From the NCBI GenBank assembly GCA_003220935.1, contig QHTT01000082.1:1-40512 (forward strand): a DNA stretch of 40,512 nt, in the 5' to 3' direction. Source of the DNA: Gemmatimonadota bacterium (lineage in GTDB: Bacteria > Gemmatimonadota > Gemmatimonadetes > Gemmatimonadales > GWC2-71-9). Made by a program: the position numbers and the translations under genes. Each line of letters opens with the position of its first letter. Positions within the stretch are counted from its first letter, which is position 1. Shown one piece after another: positions 9,174 to 17,472 of this stretch. The notes beneath the pieces were generated by a model that saw only the letters and a program-made list of their open reading frames with translations, made no database searches and was not told the origin of the DNA.

Positions 9174-9521
9174 ATGGACAACTACGAGGACCTTGAGCGC
9201 AGCCTGGACCCCCACCGTGCGCAGGAACAAGACGCCGCCGCCGCCGAGGTCGGGGCCCGGCTGCGGCAGCGCGGCATCGCCGTCACCGGTGCCGAGCGCC
9301 CCGACGACCTGGTGGACCTGCTCTCTGCGGTCGAGCGGTTCGAGGCTGCGGTCGAGGCGCACGGAGGCGACCTTATGGTCGATGACTTGCGCAGCTCGCA
9401 ACCGGACGATCCCCACTACGTGGTGCCACGCCGGGCGCTCGGGGAGGGGACGCGCGCCTACATCGCACGGATCGATGCAGCGACTGCGGGCCTGCGGCGC
9501 CACCCGCGGCGGCCCGACTGA
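9174..9521 (+). CDS. Conserved small acidic protein, unknown
   Basis: This is a 115-residue soluble protein with no signal or membrane segment. ATG 9174 follows GGAGGA at a good distance; an in-frame ATG does not occur further up. The sequence is rich in Asp, Glu and Ala (NYEDLERSLDPHRAQEQD, LVDLLSAVERFEAAVEAHGG) and ends in an Arg/His/Pro-rich tail. I do not recognise a family. It sits 41 bases upstream of the Dps gene and may belong to the same stress-related unit. Confidence 0.7.
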   Translation: MDNYEDLERSLDPHRAQEQDAAAAEVGARLRQRGIAVTGAERPDDLVDLLSAVERFEAAVEAHGGDLMVDDLRSSQPDDPHYVVPRRALGEGTRAYIARIDAATAGLRRHPRRPD

Positions 9522-9562
9522 AATCGACCTTCACCATTATTCCCCCAAACCGGAGTTGTGTT

Positions 9563-10075
9563 ATGGCTGGCACGACGCACCCCACGCTCAACGACATCCC
9601 CGAGTCCACCCGTGGGCAGGTGATCGACCTCTTGAACCAGCGGCTGGCCGACGCGATCGACCTCCAGCTGCAGGCCAAGCAAGCGCACTGGAACGTGAAG
9701 GGGTCCCAGTTCATCGCGCTCCACAAACTGTTCGACGAGATTCACGGCGCCGCGCTCGAGTACGTCGACCTCCTGGCGGAGCGCGTGATTCAATTAGGCG
9801 GCATCGCGGAAGGGACCGGTGCGATTGTGGCCGAGCGATCCGAGCTGCCGCAGTACCCCATCAACATCTCGAGCGGCGAGGAGCACGTCTGGGCGTTGTC
9901 CAATGCACTGGCGAGTTTCGGGGAGCGCATCCGCCAGGCCATCGGCGAGACGGACGAACTGGGGGACGCGGACTCGACCGACATCTGCACGGAGATCTCG
10001 CGGGGTGTCGACAAGTGGCTGTGGTTCGTCGAGGCTCACGCGGAGGGTGCCGCCCGTACGCAGGCGCGCGCTTGA
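9563..10075 (+). CDS. dps: Dps-family DNA-protection ferroxidase
   Basis: This is a 170-residue ferritin-like protein of typical Dps length. Dps forms a 12-subunit shell that oxidises Fe(II) with peroxide, stores iron and protects DNA in stationary phase or oxidative stress. The shared ferroxidase site is recognisable in QAKQAHWNVKG (His-Trp) and in HKLFDEIHGAALEYVDLLAERV (His, Asp, Glu). The rest follows the four-helix pattern with a Trp-Phe-rich last helix (DKWLWFVEAHAEG). The N-terminal tail lacks a Lys-rich DNA-binding extension. It overlaps the DoxX gene by one base (TGATG), so the two are probably co-translated. Confidence 0.93.
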   Translation: MAGTTHPTLNDIPESTRGQVIDLLNQRLADAIDLQLQAKQAHWNVKGSQFIALHKLFDEIHGAALEYVDLLAERVIQLGGIAEGTGAIVAERSELPQYPINISSGEEHVWALSNALASFGERIRQAIGETDELGDADSTDICTEISRGVDKWLWFVEAHAEGAARTQARA

Positions 10076-10467
10076 TGAGCGTCTTGTTCCCCGCGCTGTT
10101 GCGGTTCAGCGACGTCGGGCTGTTGCTGCTGCGGCTCATGGTGGCGGCGGTGTTCCTGCCGAGCGGGCTGAATCATGTGAAGGATCCTGTGGCCCGCTCG
10201 CGCAGCATCGGCGCGAGCCCTCGCTTCACGCTGTTTCTCGGGACGGCGGAGCTGCTCGGCAGCACCGGCGTGGCTCTGGGAATCCTGACGCAGCTCGCCG
10301 CCATCGGTCTGGTCCTGATCATGCTCGGCGCGATACAGAAGAAGATCTTCGTGTGGAAGACGGGTTTTTGGGGCGACCGGACGTACGGTTGGCACTATGA
10401 CCTGATGCTGCTCGTGATGAATCTCACCATCGTACTCACGGGCGGGGGCAAGCTGGTGGTCCTCTAG
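10075..10467 (+). CDS. DoxX-family membrane protein
   Basis: This is a 130-residue protein with four predicted membrane helices: GLLLLRLMVAAVFLPSGLNH, then LFLGTAELLGSTGVALGIL, then LAAIGLVLIMLGAIQKKI, and a last helix LMLLVMNLTIVLTGGG. The first-helix pattern R-x-x-x-G-x-x-F-x-x-x-G-x-x-H/K and the GxxELxGGxxLxxG-like second helix are typical of DoxX/DoxD-like proteins. These are linked to membrane redox balance and thiol or oxidant stress in several bacteria. The ATG shares its A with the Dps stop codon, so it depends on Dps translation. It is shorter than the two-domain DoxX proteins but usual for single-domain ones. Confidence 0.87.
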   Translation: MSVLFPALLRFSDVGLLLLRLMVAAVFLPSGLNHVKDPVARSRSIGASPRFTLFLGTAELLGSTGVALGILTQLAAIGLVLIMLGAIQKKIFVWKTGFWGDRTYGWHYDLMLLVMNLTIVLTGGGKLVVL

Positions 10468-10495
10468 CCGCCCCCGCTCGTAGTTCCCGGATGGC

Positions 10496-10627
10496 TCAGC
10501 CGCTTGGCGGCGCCAGCACCTCCCCGAGCGCGGCCAGCCGCTCCTCCCAGTACTGTTTCACCCGCCAGTACTGTTTCACCCGCGTCGCCGCCGACTTGTC
10601 CGCCACCGTCTTTCCATGAAACAGAAG
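10496..10627 (-). pseudogene. Remnant of the C-terminus of an unidentified gene
   Basis: On the minus strand a frame without a start codon reads HGKTVADKSAATRVKQYWRV and then KQYWEERLAALGEVLAPPSG before TGA. Its composition is that of a real protein end (an amphipathic final helix). It is cut off on the upstream side, where the DNA turns AT-rich and an in-frame stop appears near 10631. RVKQYW occurs twice because of an 18-base tandem duplication. It may be the end of a small SRPBCC or regulator-type protein; I cannot name the family. Confidence 0.35.
10547..10582. repeat. Perfect 18-bp tandem duplication
   Basis: CCAGTACTGTTTCACCCG occurs twice head to tail with no spacer or mismatch. Its length keeps the minus-strand remnant frame open and duplicates six codons. 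A recent slippage or strand-exchange event is the simplest reading. Confidence 0.9.
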
Positions 10628-10642
10628 TAAACATTATAAAAG

Positions 10643-10671
10643 TTGACATAAGAGTAATACAATGGTATGCT
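10643..10671 (+). promoter_or_regulatory. Sigma-70-type promoter of the membrane protein gene
   Basis: A perfect TTGACA at 10643-10648 is followed after 17 bases by TATGCT at 10666-10671. The surrounding 60 bases are AT-rich, unlike the neighbouring coding DNA. The ATG at 10699 would have a leader of about 20 bases. Confidence 0.6.
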
Positions 10672-10698
10672 TGGCCGCCCCGCCCGAGGGCTTGAACC

Positions 10699-11532
10699 AT
10701 GCGACCACGGCCGGATGAAGCGATCCCGCGTCAGTCGATTGCCACGTATCATGATTTCCTGAAGTCGCTCCTCAACGACCGCGACCGCTTCTTCGAGGAG
10801 GTCGTCGAAGGCGTTGGGCTTCGCAGCAAGCTCCGCTACGCGGTTGTAACGATCGTCGCGCTTGCTGGGTTCTTCGGACTGGTTGCCGGTGCCTACTCCG
10901 GCCCCGCCCAGGCCGTATCCGCCGCTGTCAAGCTGCCCTTCCTGTTCTTTGCAACGTTCGCCGTCTGCTTCCCTGCGTTTTTCGTAGTGCAGGTGCTGGT
11001 CGGCTCTCGCTTGCGCCTGCTGCAAGTCGCCGTGTTGGTGTTCGGCGCGCTCGCACTCGCGTGCGTGCTGCTGGCGGCGTTCGTGCCGATCACCGCGTTC
11101 TTTCTCATTACCGGTGCGAACTACTACTTCCAGCACCTGCTGAACATCACGATCGCCGGCATCGCTGGACTGTTCGGCATGTACGCCCTGCACGAGGGGC
11201 TGAGCTTGGTGTGCGAGAAACGCGAGGTGTACCCGCGCAAGGCGCTCACCATCATGCGAGCGTGGGCGGTGCTGTTCGCCTTCGTGGGAATCCAGCTGGC
11301 ATGGAGCCTGCGACCCTTTCTCGGTGATCGCAACCAGCCCTTCCGGGTGTTCGGAACGTACCAGGGCAATTTCTACGCGGCGGTGATCTACGCCGTGAAC
11401 AAGCTGATACAGGGCGACGACAGGCCGACCTCCCCATCGGTCAAACCGGACACGCTGCCGCGGTTTCGCGGTCTCGTGCTTCCGCTGGTGGACACAGTTG
11501 CCGACACGACGCGGCGACGCAAGCGCCCATGA
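10699..11532 (+). CDS. Polytopic inner-membrane protein, unknown
   Basis: This is a 277-residue protein. It has a soluble N-terminus of about 45 residues (YHDFLKSLLNDRDRFFEEVV), five or six hydrophobic helices between about 50 and 205 (VVTIVALAGFFGLVAGAYSG, FLFFATFAVCFPAFFVVQVL, VLVFGALALACVLLAAFVPI) and a hydrophilic basic tail. The layout resembles Yip1-like or related integral membrane proteins that occur in Gemmatimonadota-type genomes. I see no catalytic motif. It overlaps the next gene by four bases (ATGA), so the two form a unit, driven by the consensus-like promoter at 10643. Confidence 0.75.
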   Translation: MRPRPDEAIPRQSIATYHDFLKSLLNDRDRFFEEVVEGVGLRSKLRYAVVTIVALAGFFGLVAGAYSGPAQAVSAAVKLPFLFFATFAVCFPAFFVVQVLVGSRLRLLQVAVLVFGALALACVLLAAFVPITAFFLITGANYYFQHLLNITIAGIAGLFGMYALHEGLSLVCEKREVYPRKALTIMRAWAVLFAFVGIQLAWSLRPFLGDRNQPFRVFGTYQGNFYAAVIYAVNKLIQGDDRPTSPSVKPDTLPRFRGLVLPLVDTVADTTRRRKRP

Positions 11533-11780
11533 CCCGGGATGATGACAAGCGCCGCGCACCGTCGCTCGACAACGACATCTTGACGATTGAAGAGGTCGCG
11601 GCGTACCTGCGGCTCACACCGCAGACCATCTACAAGTGGGCGCAGCAGAAGCGGATTCCAGCGGCCAAGCTGGGGAAGGAGTGGCGCTTTCGGAAGAGCA
11701 TCGTCGATCGCTGGTTGGACGAGCAGATTCTTAGCGCCGCATCGGGTTTCGAGCACCTGAAGGAGCAAACGGAGCGGTAA
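11529..11780 (+). CDS. Excisionase-type helix-turn-helix DNA-binding protein
   Basis: This is an 83-residue protein whose core, LTIEEVAAYLRLTPQTIYKW and then RIPAAKLGKEWRFRKSIVD, is the standard helix-turn-helix/wing of the MerR-like excisionase (helix_turn_helix_17) family. Members serve as phage or transposon excisionases, but many are chromosomal regulators fused or paired with other genes. No integrase or attachment site is seen near it, so a regulatory role coupled to the preceding membrane protein is more likely. Its ATG overlaps the stop of that gene. Confidence 0.88.
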   Translation: MTRDDDKRRAPSLDNDILTIEEVAAYLRLTPQTIYKWAQQKRIPAAKLGKEWRFRKSIVDRWLDEQILSAASGFEHLKEQTER

Positions 11781-11788
11781 CGCCGGTC

Positions 11789-11818
11789 TTGACGTATCGA
11801 AATTTGTTGATATATAAT
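11789..11818 (+). promoter_or_regulatory. arsR promoter with overlapping ArsR operator
   Basis: TTGACG (11789-11794) and TATAAT (11813-11818) are 18 bases apart. Between them is ATCGA-N6-TTGAT (11796-11811), an imperfect dyad almost identical to the one before arsM. A bound repressor would block the promoter. TATAAT ends 6 bases before the ATG, so transcription should start at or next to the start codon. Confidence 0.75.
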
Positions 11819-11824
11819 AAAGAC

Positions 11825-12151
11825 ATGCCCGTCGCCCCATTGCCCGACACCGCCCGCACCAGGCGCTGGTTCCATGCGCTCTCTGACGAGACGCGCCTCG
11901 AGGTCGTGCGCCTCCTCTCCCATGGAGAGCGGTGCGTGTGCGAATTGCAGGATGTCCTCCACGCCGCGCAGTCGCGGCTGTCGTTCCACCTCCGAGTTCT
12001 CAAGGAGGCCGGGCTGGTGACCGATCGCCGGGAAGGCCGTTGGGTCTACTACGCGCTCAACCGCGCTGCCCTCGACCAGATCACGGCCTTCGCGTCGGCG
12101 GTGCAGCCCGGCAAGCACGCCGGGAGCTGCCGGGGGGCGTGCTGCGGCTGA
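11825..12151 (+). CDS. arsR: ArsR-family arsenite-responsive repressor
   Basis: This is a 108-residue winged-helix repressor. In such proteins As(III) binding to cysteines releases DNA. The sequence shows WFHALSDETRLEVVRLL, the recognition region SRLSFHLRVLKEAGLV and the wing REGRWVYYALN. The metal-site motif ERCVCEL supplies Cys37 and Cys39 at the position of the classical CVCDL motif. An extra cluster, Cys102, Cys106 and Cys107, lies at the very C-terminus and may add a third ligand. ATG 11825 is preferred over the TTG at 11789, which lies inside the promoter. No Shine-Dalgarno sequence precedes it, in line with leaderless translation. The operators suggest that it represses itself and arsM. 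Confidence 0.93.
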   Translation: MPVAPLPDTARTRRWFHALSDETRLEVVRLLSHGERCVCELQDVLHAAQSRLSFHLRVLKEAGLVTDRREGRWVYYALNRAALDQITAFASAVQPGKHAGSCRGACCG

Positions 12152-12173
12152 CGGTCTTTTTTTGGGTTTATAC

Positions 12174-12189
12174 ATCAAGATTTGTTGAT
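12174..12189 (+). promoter_or_regulatory. ArsR operator in front of arsM
   Basis: ATCAA-GATTTG-TTGAT is a perfect five-base inverted repeat with a six-base spacer. It shares 14 of 16 positions with the site in the arsR promoter. TATACA (12169-12174), preceded by CTGACG at a short 15-base distance, is a possible own promoter, and the operator would cover its start point. AAGGAGAGG directly follows the operator and serves arsM. A T7 tract at 12157-12163 after GC-rich inverted repeats may partly terminate arsR transcripts. Confidence 0.7.
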
Positions 12190-12201
12190 AAGGAGAGGAC
12201 C

Positions 12202-12996
12202 ATGAGCGATGCACGCATCAAGGATACGGTGAAGCAGAAATACGCGGAGACAGCGCTGCGCGTGCTGTCCGGGAACCAGGGGAAGTGCGGTTGCGATCCG
12301 GTGAGCTCCAACCTCTATGATCCTGCCGAGACGGCCGCGCTCCCTGAGGGGGCGGTGCTGGCGTCACTGGGCTGTGGTAATCCCACGGCCTTGGCCGAGC
12401 TCCATGACGGGGAGACGGTCCTCGACCTAGGGTCGGGTGGTGGAATCGACGTTCTCTTATCCGCCAGCCGCGTGGGGCCGAACGGGAAGGCCTACGGCCT
12501 CGACATGACCGATGAGATGGTTGCGCTGGCACGAGCGAACCAGCGCAAGGCGGGCGTCACGAACGTCGAGTTCTTGAAAGGGGAGATCGAGCACATCCCG
12601 CTGCCTGACGCAGCGGTGGACGTGATCATCTCGAACTGCGTCATCAACCTCTCCGCCGACAAGCGTCGGGTGCTGCACGAAGCCTTCCGCGTTCTCAAGC
12701 CCGGCGGCCGGTTTGCTGTGTCGGATGTGGTGGTCCGCGGCGAGATTCCCCCCCCCGTGCGCAAGAGCATGGAGCTCTGGGTGGGGTGCGTGGCCGGCGC
12801 GCTGGAGGAGCAGGACTACAAGAGCCTCCTGACGGAGGCGGGATTCGTGGACGTCTGGGTCGAGCCGACACGGGTCTACGAGTTCGAGGCTGCGCGGGCC
12901 GCGCTCACGGGCGCCGGGCTCGAAAGCGAGGTCCTGGCACGCGAGGTCGCGGGCCGGATCATGGGGGCGTTTATCCGCGCCCGTAAGCCTGCGTGA
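12202..12996 (+). CDS. arsM: Arsenite S-adenosylmethionine methyltransferase
   Basis: This is a 264-residue class I methyltransferase that methylates As(III) stepwise to methyl- and dimethyl-arsenicals. The SAM-binding loop is VLDLGSGGGIDVLLSA, with the acidic GLDMTDEM that follows. The cysteines conserved in ArsM are present: GKCGC (29, 31), SLGCGNPTA (58), ISNCVINL (146) and WVGCVAGAL (196). The last two have the 50-residue spacing seen in characterised ArsM enzymes, so arsenite binding should be intact. ATG 12202 follows a strong ribosome site (AAGGAGAGG). It is paired with arsR and carries its own operator. No arsenite pump or arsenate reductase is present nearby, so methylation seems to be the sole output of this locus. 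Confidence 0.95.
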   Translation: MSDARIKDTVKQKYAETALRVLSGNQGKCGCDPVSSNLYDPAETAALPEGAVLASLGCGNPTALAELHDGETVLDLGSGGGIDVLLSASRVGPNGKAYGLDMTDEMVALARANQRKAGVTNVEFLKGEIEHIPLPDAAVDVIISNCVINLSADKRRVLHEAFRVLKPGGRFAVSDVVVRGEIPPPVRKSMELWVGCVAGALEEQDYKSLLTEAGFVDVWVEPTRVYEFEAARAALTGAGLESEVLAREVAGRIMGAFIRARKPA

Positions 12997-13051
12997 GCGG
13001 CCGCGCGTTGCGCTGAGCCGGCAGGCCTTGGCGGCGCGGTCGCAGTGCTCT

Positions 13052-13057
13052 TACATT
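13052..13057 (+). promoter_or_regulatory. Possible -10 box of the exporter operon
   Basis: TACATT ends 10 bases before ATG 13068, and a weak TTGGCG (13028-13033) stands 18 bases upstream. No Shine-Dalgarno sequence lies before the ATG. Confidence 0.35.
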
Positions 13058-13067
13058 CCCCGGGCCC

Positions 13068-14330
13068 ATGACCACGTCGGTACACGATCTCGCGAAGCTC
13101 CGCATCAACCGGGACCCCCCGCTGGGGGTGCGGCGGGCATTCCGCTGGACCCTGATCCTGGCGGGCGTGGCGGCGGGGCTCGTCGCGGCGGTCGTTCTGA
13201 TGGTGCGACGGGGCGGCGCCGTACCGGTCCAGACGCTGGTCGCGACGCCGCTCGACGCCGGCGCTGCGGCGGGCGGCGCCGGCACGGCCGTCACGGCGAA
13301 CGGCTACGTCGTGGCACGCACGCGGGCCTCGGTGTCCGCCAAGGTGCCCGGTCGTCTCGCGTACCTTGGAGTGAGCGAAGGGTCGTACGTGAAGAGCGTT
13401 GAGGTGATCGCGCGGCTCGAGAGTGGCGACTTCCAGGCGCAAGTGACCCAGGCCCAGGCCGGAGTGGCGAACGCCCGCGCCCAGCTGATCGAGGCGGAAG
13501 CGGAGCGTGATCAGCTGCAGCGCGAAGCACGCCGCGTGCAGGACATTCGCGCGCAAAATGCCCAGCTCGTCTCGCAGCAGGACGTGGACGCGTCCGAGAG
13601 CCGCGCTGCCCAGGCCGAGGCGCGGGCCCGCGCCGCGGCGGCACGCATTGAAGCGGCCGAGGCCGGCCTGCGTTTCGCTCAGGCGAGCTTCGAGAACACG
13701 GTGGTCCGCGCGCCGTTCACCGGCACGGTGCTGCGCAAGGAGGCCGAAGTGGGTGAGGTCGTGGCGCCCTCGGTCGGCGGTGGCCTCACGCGCGGAGCGG
13801 TGGTGACGATGGCCGACTTGACCAGCCTCGAAGTCGAGGTGGACGTGAACGAGGCCTACATCGCCCGGGTGCGCCACGTACAGCCGGCCAATATCACGCT
13901 CGATGCTTACCCCGACACCTCGTTCCGCGGCCGGGTGCGCCAAGTCGTGCCCACGGCCGACCGGCAGCGCGCGACGGTGCAGGTGAAGGTGAGCATCCTG
14001 GACCACGACCCCCGCATTCTGCCGGAGATGGGGGCACGCGTGGACTTCCTCGAGGCAGAGGGCACACCTGCGGGGCGGGGAGCGGCGGCCCCGGTCACCT
14101 CGACCCCCCGCCGGATTCGGCTCCCTGCTGCCGCCGTGCGGGAGCGGGACGGTCAGACCGTGGTCTGGCTGGTTCGAGACGGCCGGCTCGAGCCGCGCGT
14201 CGTCCAGGCCGGTCCGGTCAGCGGGGAGTTCCGCGAGATCCGGTCCGGCTTGTCGGGAGGCGAGCTGGTGTTGGTGGGCGGCGTTGAAACCCCGCGGGTG
14301 GGCCTGCGCGTACAGGCCACGACTCCGTAA
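13068..14330 (+). CDS. Periplasmic adaptor (HlyD/MacA-type) of an ABC exporter
   Basis: This is a 420-residue membrane fusion protein. The cytoplasmic N-terminus is followed by a membrane anchor (LILAGVAAGLVAAVVLMV). Then come a lipoyl half (VSAKVPGRLAYLGVSEGSYV), a long coiled-coil hairpin of about 90 residues rich in Ala, Glu, Gln and Arg, the second lipoyl half (FENTVVRAPFTGTVLRKEAE), and beta-barrel and membrane-proximal domains. Such adaptors bridge inner-membrane transporters to an outer-membrane duct. The following ATPase and two FtsX-type permeases make it part of a MacAB-like or lipid/peptide exporter. No TolC-like channel is in the window. Confidence 0.92.
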   Translation: MTTSVHDLAKLRINRDPPLGVRRAFRWTLILAGVAAGLVAAVVLMVRRGGAVPVQTLVATPLDAGAAAGGAGTAVTANGYVVARTRASVSAKVPGRLAYLGVSEGSYVKSVEVIARLESGDFQAQVTQAQAGVANARAQLIEAEAERDQLQREARRVQDIRAQNAQLVSQQDVDASESRAAQAEARARAAAARIEAAEAGLRFAQASFENTVVRAPFTGTVLRKEAEVGEVVAPSVGGGLTRGAVVTMADLTSLEVEVDVNEAYIARVRHVQPANITLDAYPDTSFRGRVRQVVPTADRQRATVQVKVSILDHDPRILPEMGARVDFLEAEGTPAGRGAAAPVTSTPRRIRLPAAAVRERDGQTVVWLVRDGRLEPRVVQAGPVSGEFREIRSGLSGGELVLVGGVETPRVGLRVQATTP

Positions 14331-14359
14331 TCCCCTGACCTCTGACCCCTGACCCCCGC

Positions 14360-15045
<686 letters not shown>

Positions 15046-15049
<4 letters not shown>

Positions 15050-16188
15050 GATACCTCCCGCTCGTGCTCGCGAACTTAGGCCGCCACAAGCGCCGCACCT
15101 TTCTCACCACGGCGAGCGTCGCGCTCGCGCTGTTCCTATTCGCGTCGCTCCGCACCGTGGTGACGACCATCGCCGCCGGTGCACAGTTCGGCAGCGCCCG
15201 CCGACTGGTAGCCACCAACGCCACGGGCATTGTCTTCCCGTTGCCGCTCGCCTACGCCGGCCGCTTGCGGGCGCTGCCGGGGGTGCAAGCGGTGAGTTGG
15301 GCCAATTGGTTCGGCGGGCGCTACGGCGACGGCAAGCGCTTCTTCGCGACCTTCGCCGTCGACCCGGCGTCGTATCTCGACATGTATCCCGAGATCGTGC
15401 TGCCCGCCGACCAGCGCGACGCGTTCCTGCGCGAGCGTTCGGCCGCCATTGTGGGGAGGCGGCTGCTCGACGTGTTCGGCTGGCACCTCGGCCAGGACGT
15501 CACGCTCCAGGGCACCATCTTCAGCGGCGATTGGACATTCACCATCCGGGGCGTCTACACGCCGTCCGATCCGGTGATCAACGACGACATGCTGATCTTC
15601 CGTCACGACTATCTGGACGAGCGGATGAACCGCGCCGGGTTTGCCGGCTGGTATATCCTGCGGATCGACGATCCGAACAACGCGGCGGGGATCGCCAAGC
15701 TGGTGGATGACCAGTTCCGCAACTCGAGCGCCCCCACGAAGACCGGCACGGAGCAGGCGTTCAATGCCAGTTTCGCCACGATGTGGGGCAACGTCAGCCT
15801 GCTGATGAACACGATCGGCATGGCCGTGGTGTTCGCGATCCTCCTGGTCACCGCGAACGCGATGATGATGAGCGCGCGAGAGCGCACGGGTGAGGTCGCC
15901 GTGCTCAAGACGATCGGCTTTTCGGACTGGCGCTTGTTCGGGCTGGTGATGTTGGAGGCGGGCCTCATCACCCTCACGGGCGCGGTGCTCGGTCTGGGGG
16001 GCGCGAAGCTGCTGTATCGCGCCACCAACTTCAACGCCGCCGGCTTCCTCCCGGGCTTCGACGTCGACGGCACGACGCTCGCGGTGGGCGGCGCGATCGC
16101 CCTGCTCCTGATGCTCGCCAGCGGGCTGGTTCCCGCGGTCCGGGCGGCGCGCCTCCCCGTCGTGCAGGCGCTGCGTCACGTCGAGTGA
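15046..16188 (+). CDS. FtsX-type ABC permease 1
   Basis: This is a 380-residue permease with the MacB/FtsX plan. It has an N-terminal membrane helix (TASVALALFLFASLRTVVTT), a periplasmic domain of about 200 residues, and three C-terminal helices, including MAVVFAILLVTANAMMMSAR with the family's RTGEVAVLKTIGFS coupling helix. It ends with VPAVRAARLPVVQALRHVE, also typical of the family. ATG overlaps the ATPase stop, and the gene's own stop overlaps the next GTG, so the three are coupled. It probably pairs with the next permease as a heterodimer. Confidence 0.93.
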
Positions 16189-17348
16189 AGATCCCGCTCG
16201 TCTACAATGTCCGGAGCGTGCTGCAGCGCCCCGTCTCGACCGCGCTCACGGCGCTCGGCATCGCGCTCGTGGTCGCGGTGTTTATCGGGATGCTGGCGCT
16301 GGCCAGCGGCTTCCGGACGGCGCTGGTGCGCACCGGATCGGACCGCAACGTGCTCGTGCTGCGCCGCGGCGCCGACTCCGAGCTGTCGAGCGGACTGTCG
16401 CGCGAGACGGCGAGTATCCTCGCTGCTTCGCCCCACGTCGCGACCGGCGCGGACGGGCACCCGCTGGTGAGCCCGGAAGTGTACGTCCTGATCCCCCTCC
16501 CCAAGATCTTCGATACCACCCAGGTGGCCAACGTCGTGGCCCGCGGGGTCAGCGATCAGGCGTGGACCGTGCGCTCCAACGTGCGTGTCGTCGCGGGGCG
16601 CAAGCCCGAGTCGGGACGCTCCGAGATCTGCGTTGGCCAGCGGATCGTCGCGCGGTTCCCCCGCACTGGCATCGGTGAGACGCTGCGCTTCGCGGGGCGG
16701 GACTGGAGCGTCGTCTGCCATTTCGCGGCCGGGGGCTCGGCGTTCGAGTCGGAGATCTGGGGCGAGAACGAGCAGTTCATGCCCGTGTTCCGCGGGCAGG
16801 TGTTCCAATCGATCACCATGCGGCTGAGCGATCCGGGCGCATTCGCCGAGGTGAAGCGAGCCCTCGAGACCGACAAGCGCATGACCGTCGATGTCCACCG
16901 CGAATCGGACTTCTACGTCCAGCAGTCGCAGCTCCTGGGCCGCCTCCTCCGGGTGCTGGCGTTCCTGATCACGGGAATCATGGCGATCGGCGCCGTGTTC
17001 GGGGCGGTGAACACCATGTACGCCGCGGTCGCCTCGCGCGCGCCAGAGATCGGCGTGCTCCTCACCCTTGGCTTTCACCCCCGCAGCGTCCTGGCGAGCT
17101 TCCTGCTCGAATCCGCGATCATCGCGGCCGCCGGCGGCGCAGCGGGGTGCCTGTTCGCGCTCCCCATCAACGGCATCGTCACCAGCACTACCAACTGGGC
17201 GAGCTTCAGCGAGATCGCCTTCAGCTTCCGCGTGACGCCGGGGTTGCTCCTGGCGGGACTGGTCTTCGCAGTGGTGATGGGAGTGCTGGGCGGCTTCTTC
17301 CCAGCCCGCCGCGCCGCGCGGGTACCGGTGGTCCAAGCGATCCGCTGA
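16185..17348 (+). CDS. FtsX-type ABC permease 2
   Basis: This is a 387-residue homologue of the preceding permease with the same plan: first helix ALTALGIALVVAVFIGMLAL, a periplasmic domain containing a Cys pair (SEICVGQRIV and SVVCHFAAGG), and the C-terminal helix block starting FLITGIMAIGAVFGAVNTMY. The coupling motif is APEIGVLLTLGFHPRSV, and it ends in PARRAARVPVVQAIR. It starts at GTG with a GTGA overlap. Having two distinct permeases and one ATPase distinguishes the system from classical homodimeric MacB. Confidence 0.93.
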   Translation: MKIPLVYNVRSVLQRPVSTALTALGIALVVAVFIGMLALASGFRTALVRTGSDRNVLVLRRGADSELSSGLSRETASILAASPHVATGADGHPLVSPEVYVLIPLPKIFDTTQVANVVARGVSDQAWTVRSNVRVVAGRKPESGRSEICVGQRIVARFPRTGIGETLRFAGRDWSVVCHFAAGGSAFESEIWGENEQFMPVFRGQVFQSITMRLSDPGAFAEVKRALETDKRMTVDVHRESDFYVQQSQLLGRLLRVLAFLITGIMAIGAVFGAVNTMYAAVASRAPEIGVLLTLGFHPRSVLASFLLESAIIAAAGGAAGCLFALPINGIVTSTTNWASFSEIAFSFRVTPGLLLAGLVFAVVMGVLGGFFPARRAARVPVVQAIR

Positions 17349-17472
17349 ATCCTGCCGGCCCGTAGCTCGCTGTCGCACGCGCGCCACACGCACTAACGTC
17401 TCGACCCTAGTGACGCCGCGCTCGGTTCTCGAGGTATCCCGTATGTAGGGATCCCTTCCGAGCGAGGTGTCT

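Noticed and set aside
9193..10467. A 424-codon plus-strand frame covering the Dps region
   Set aside because: Only its last 130 codons (DoxX) look like protein; the earlier part overlaps the small protein and Dps in another frame.
11529..11780. Excisionase-like gene as a sign of a prophage or integrated element
   Set aside because: No integrase, attachment-site repeat, phage gene or tRNA is nearby; the gene is coupled to a membrane protein.
17436..17455. ATCCC/GGGAT inverted repeat before the FadL/PorV-like gene
   Set aside because: A five-base stem in GC-rich DNA is too common to call an operator or terminator.
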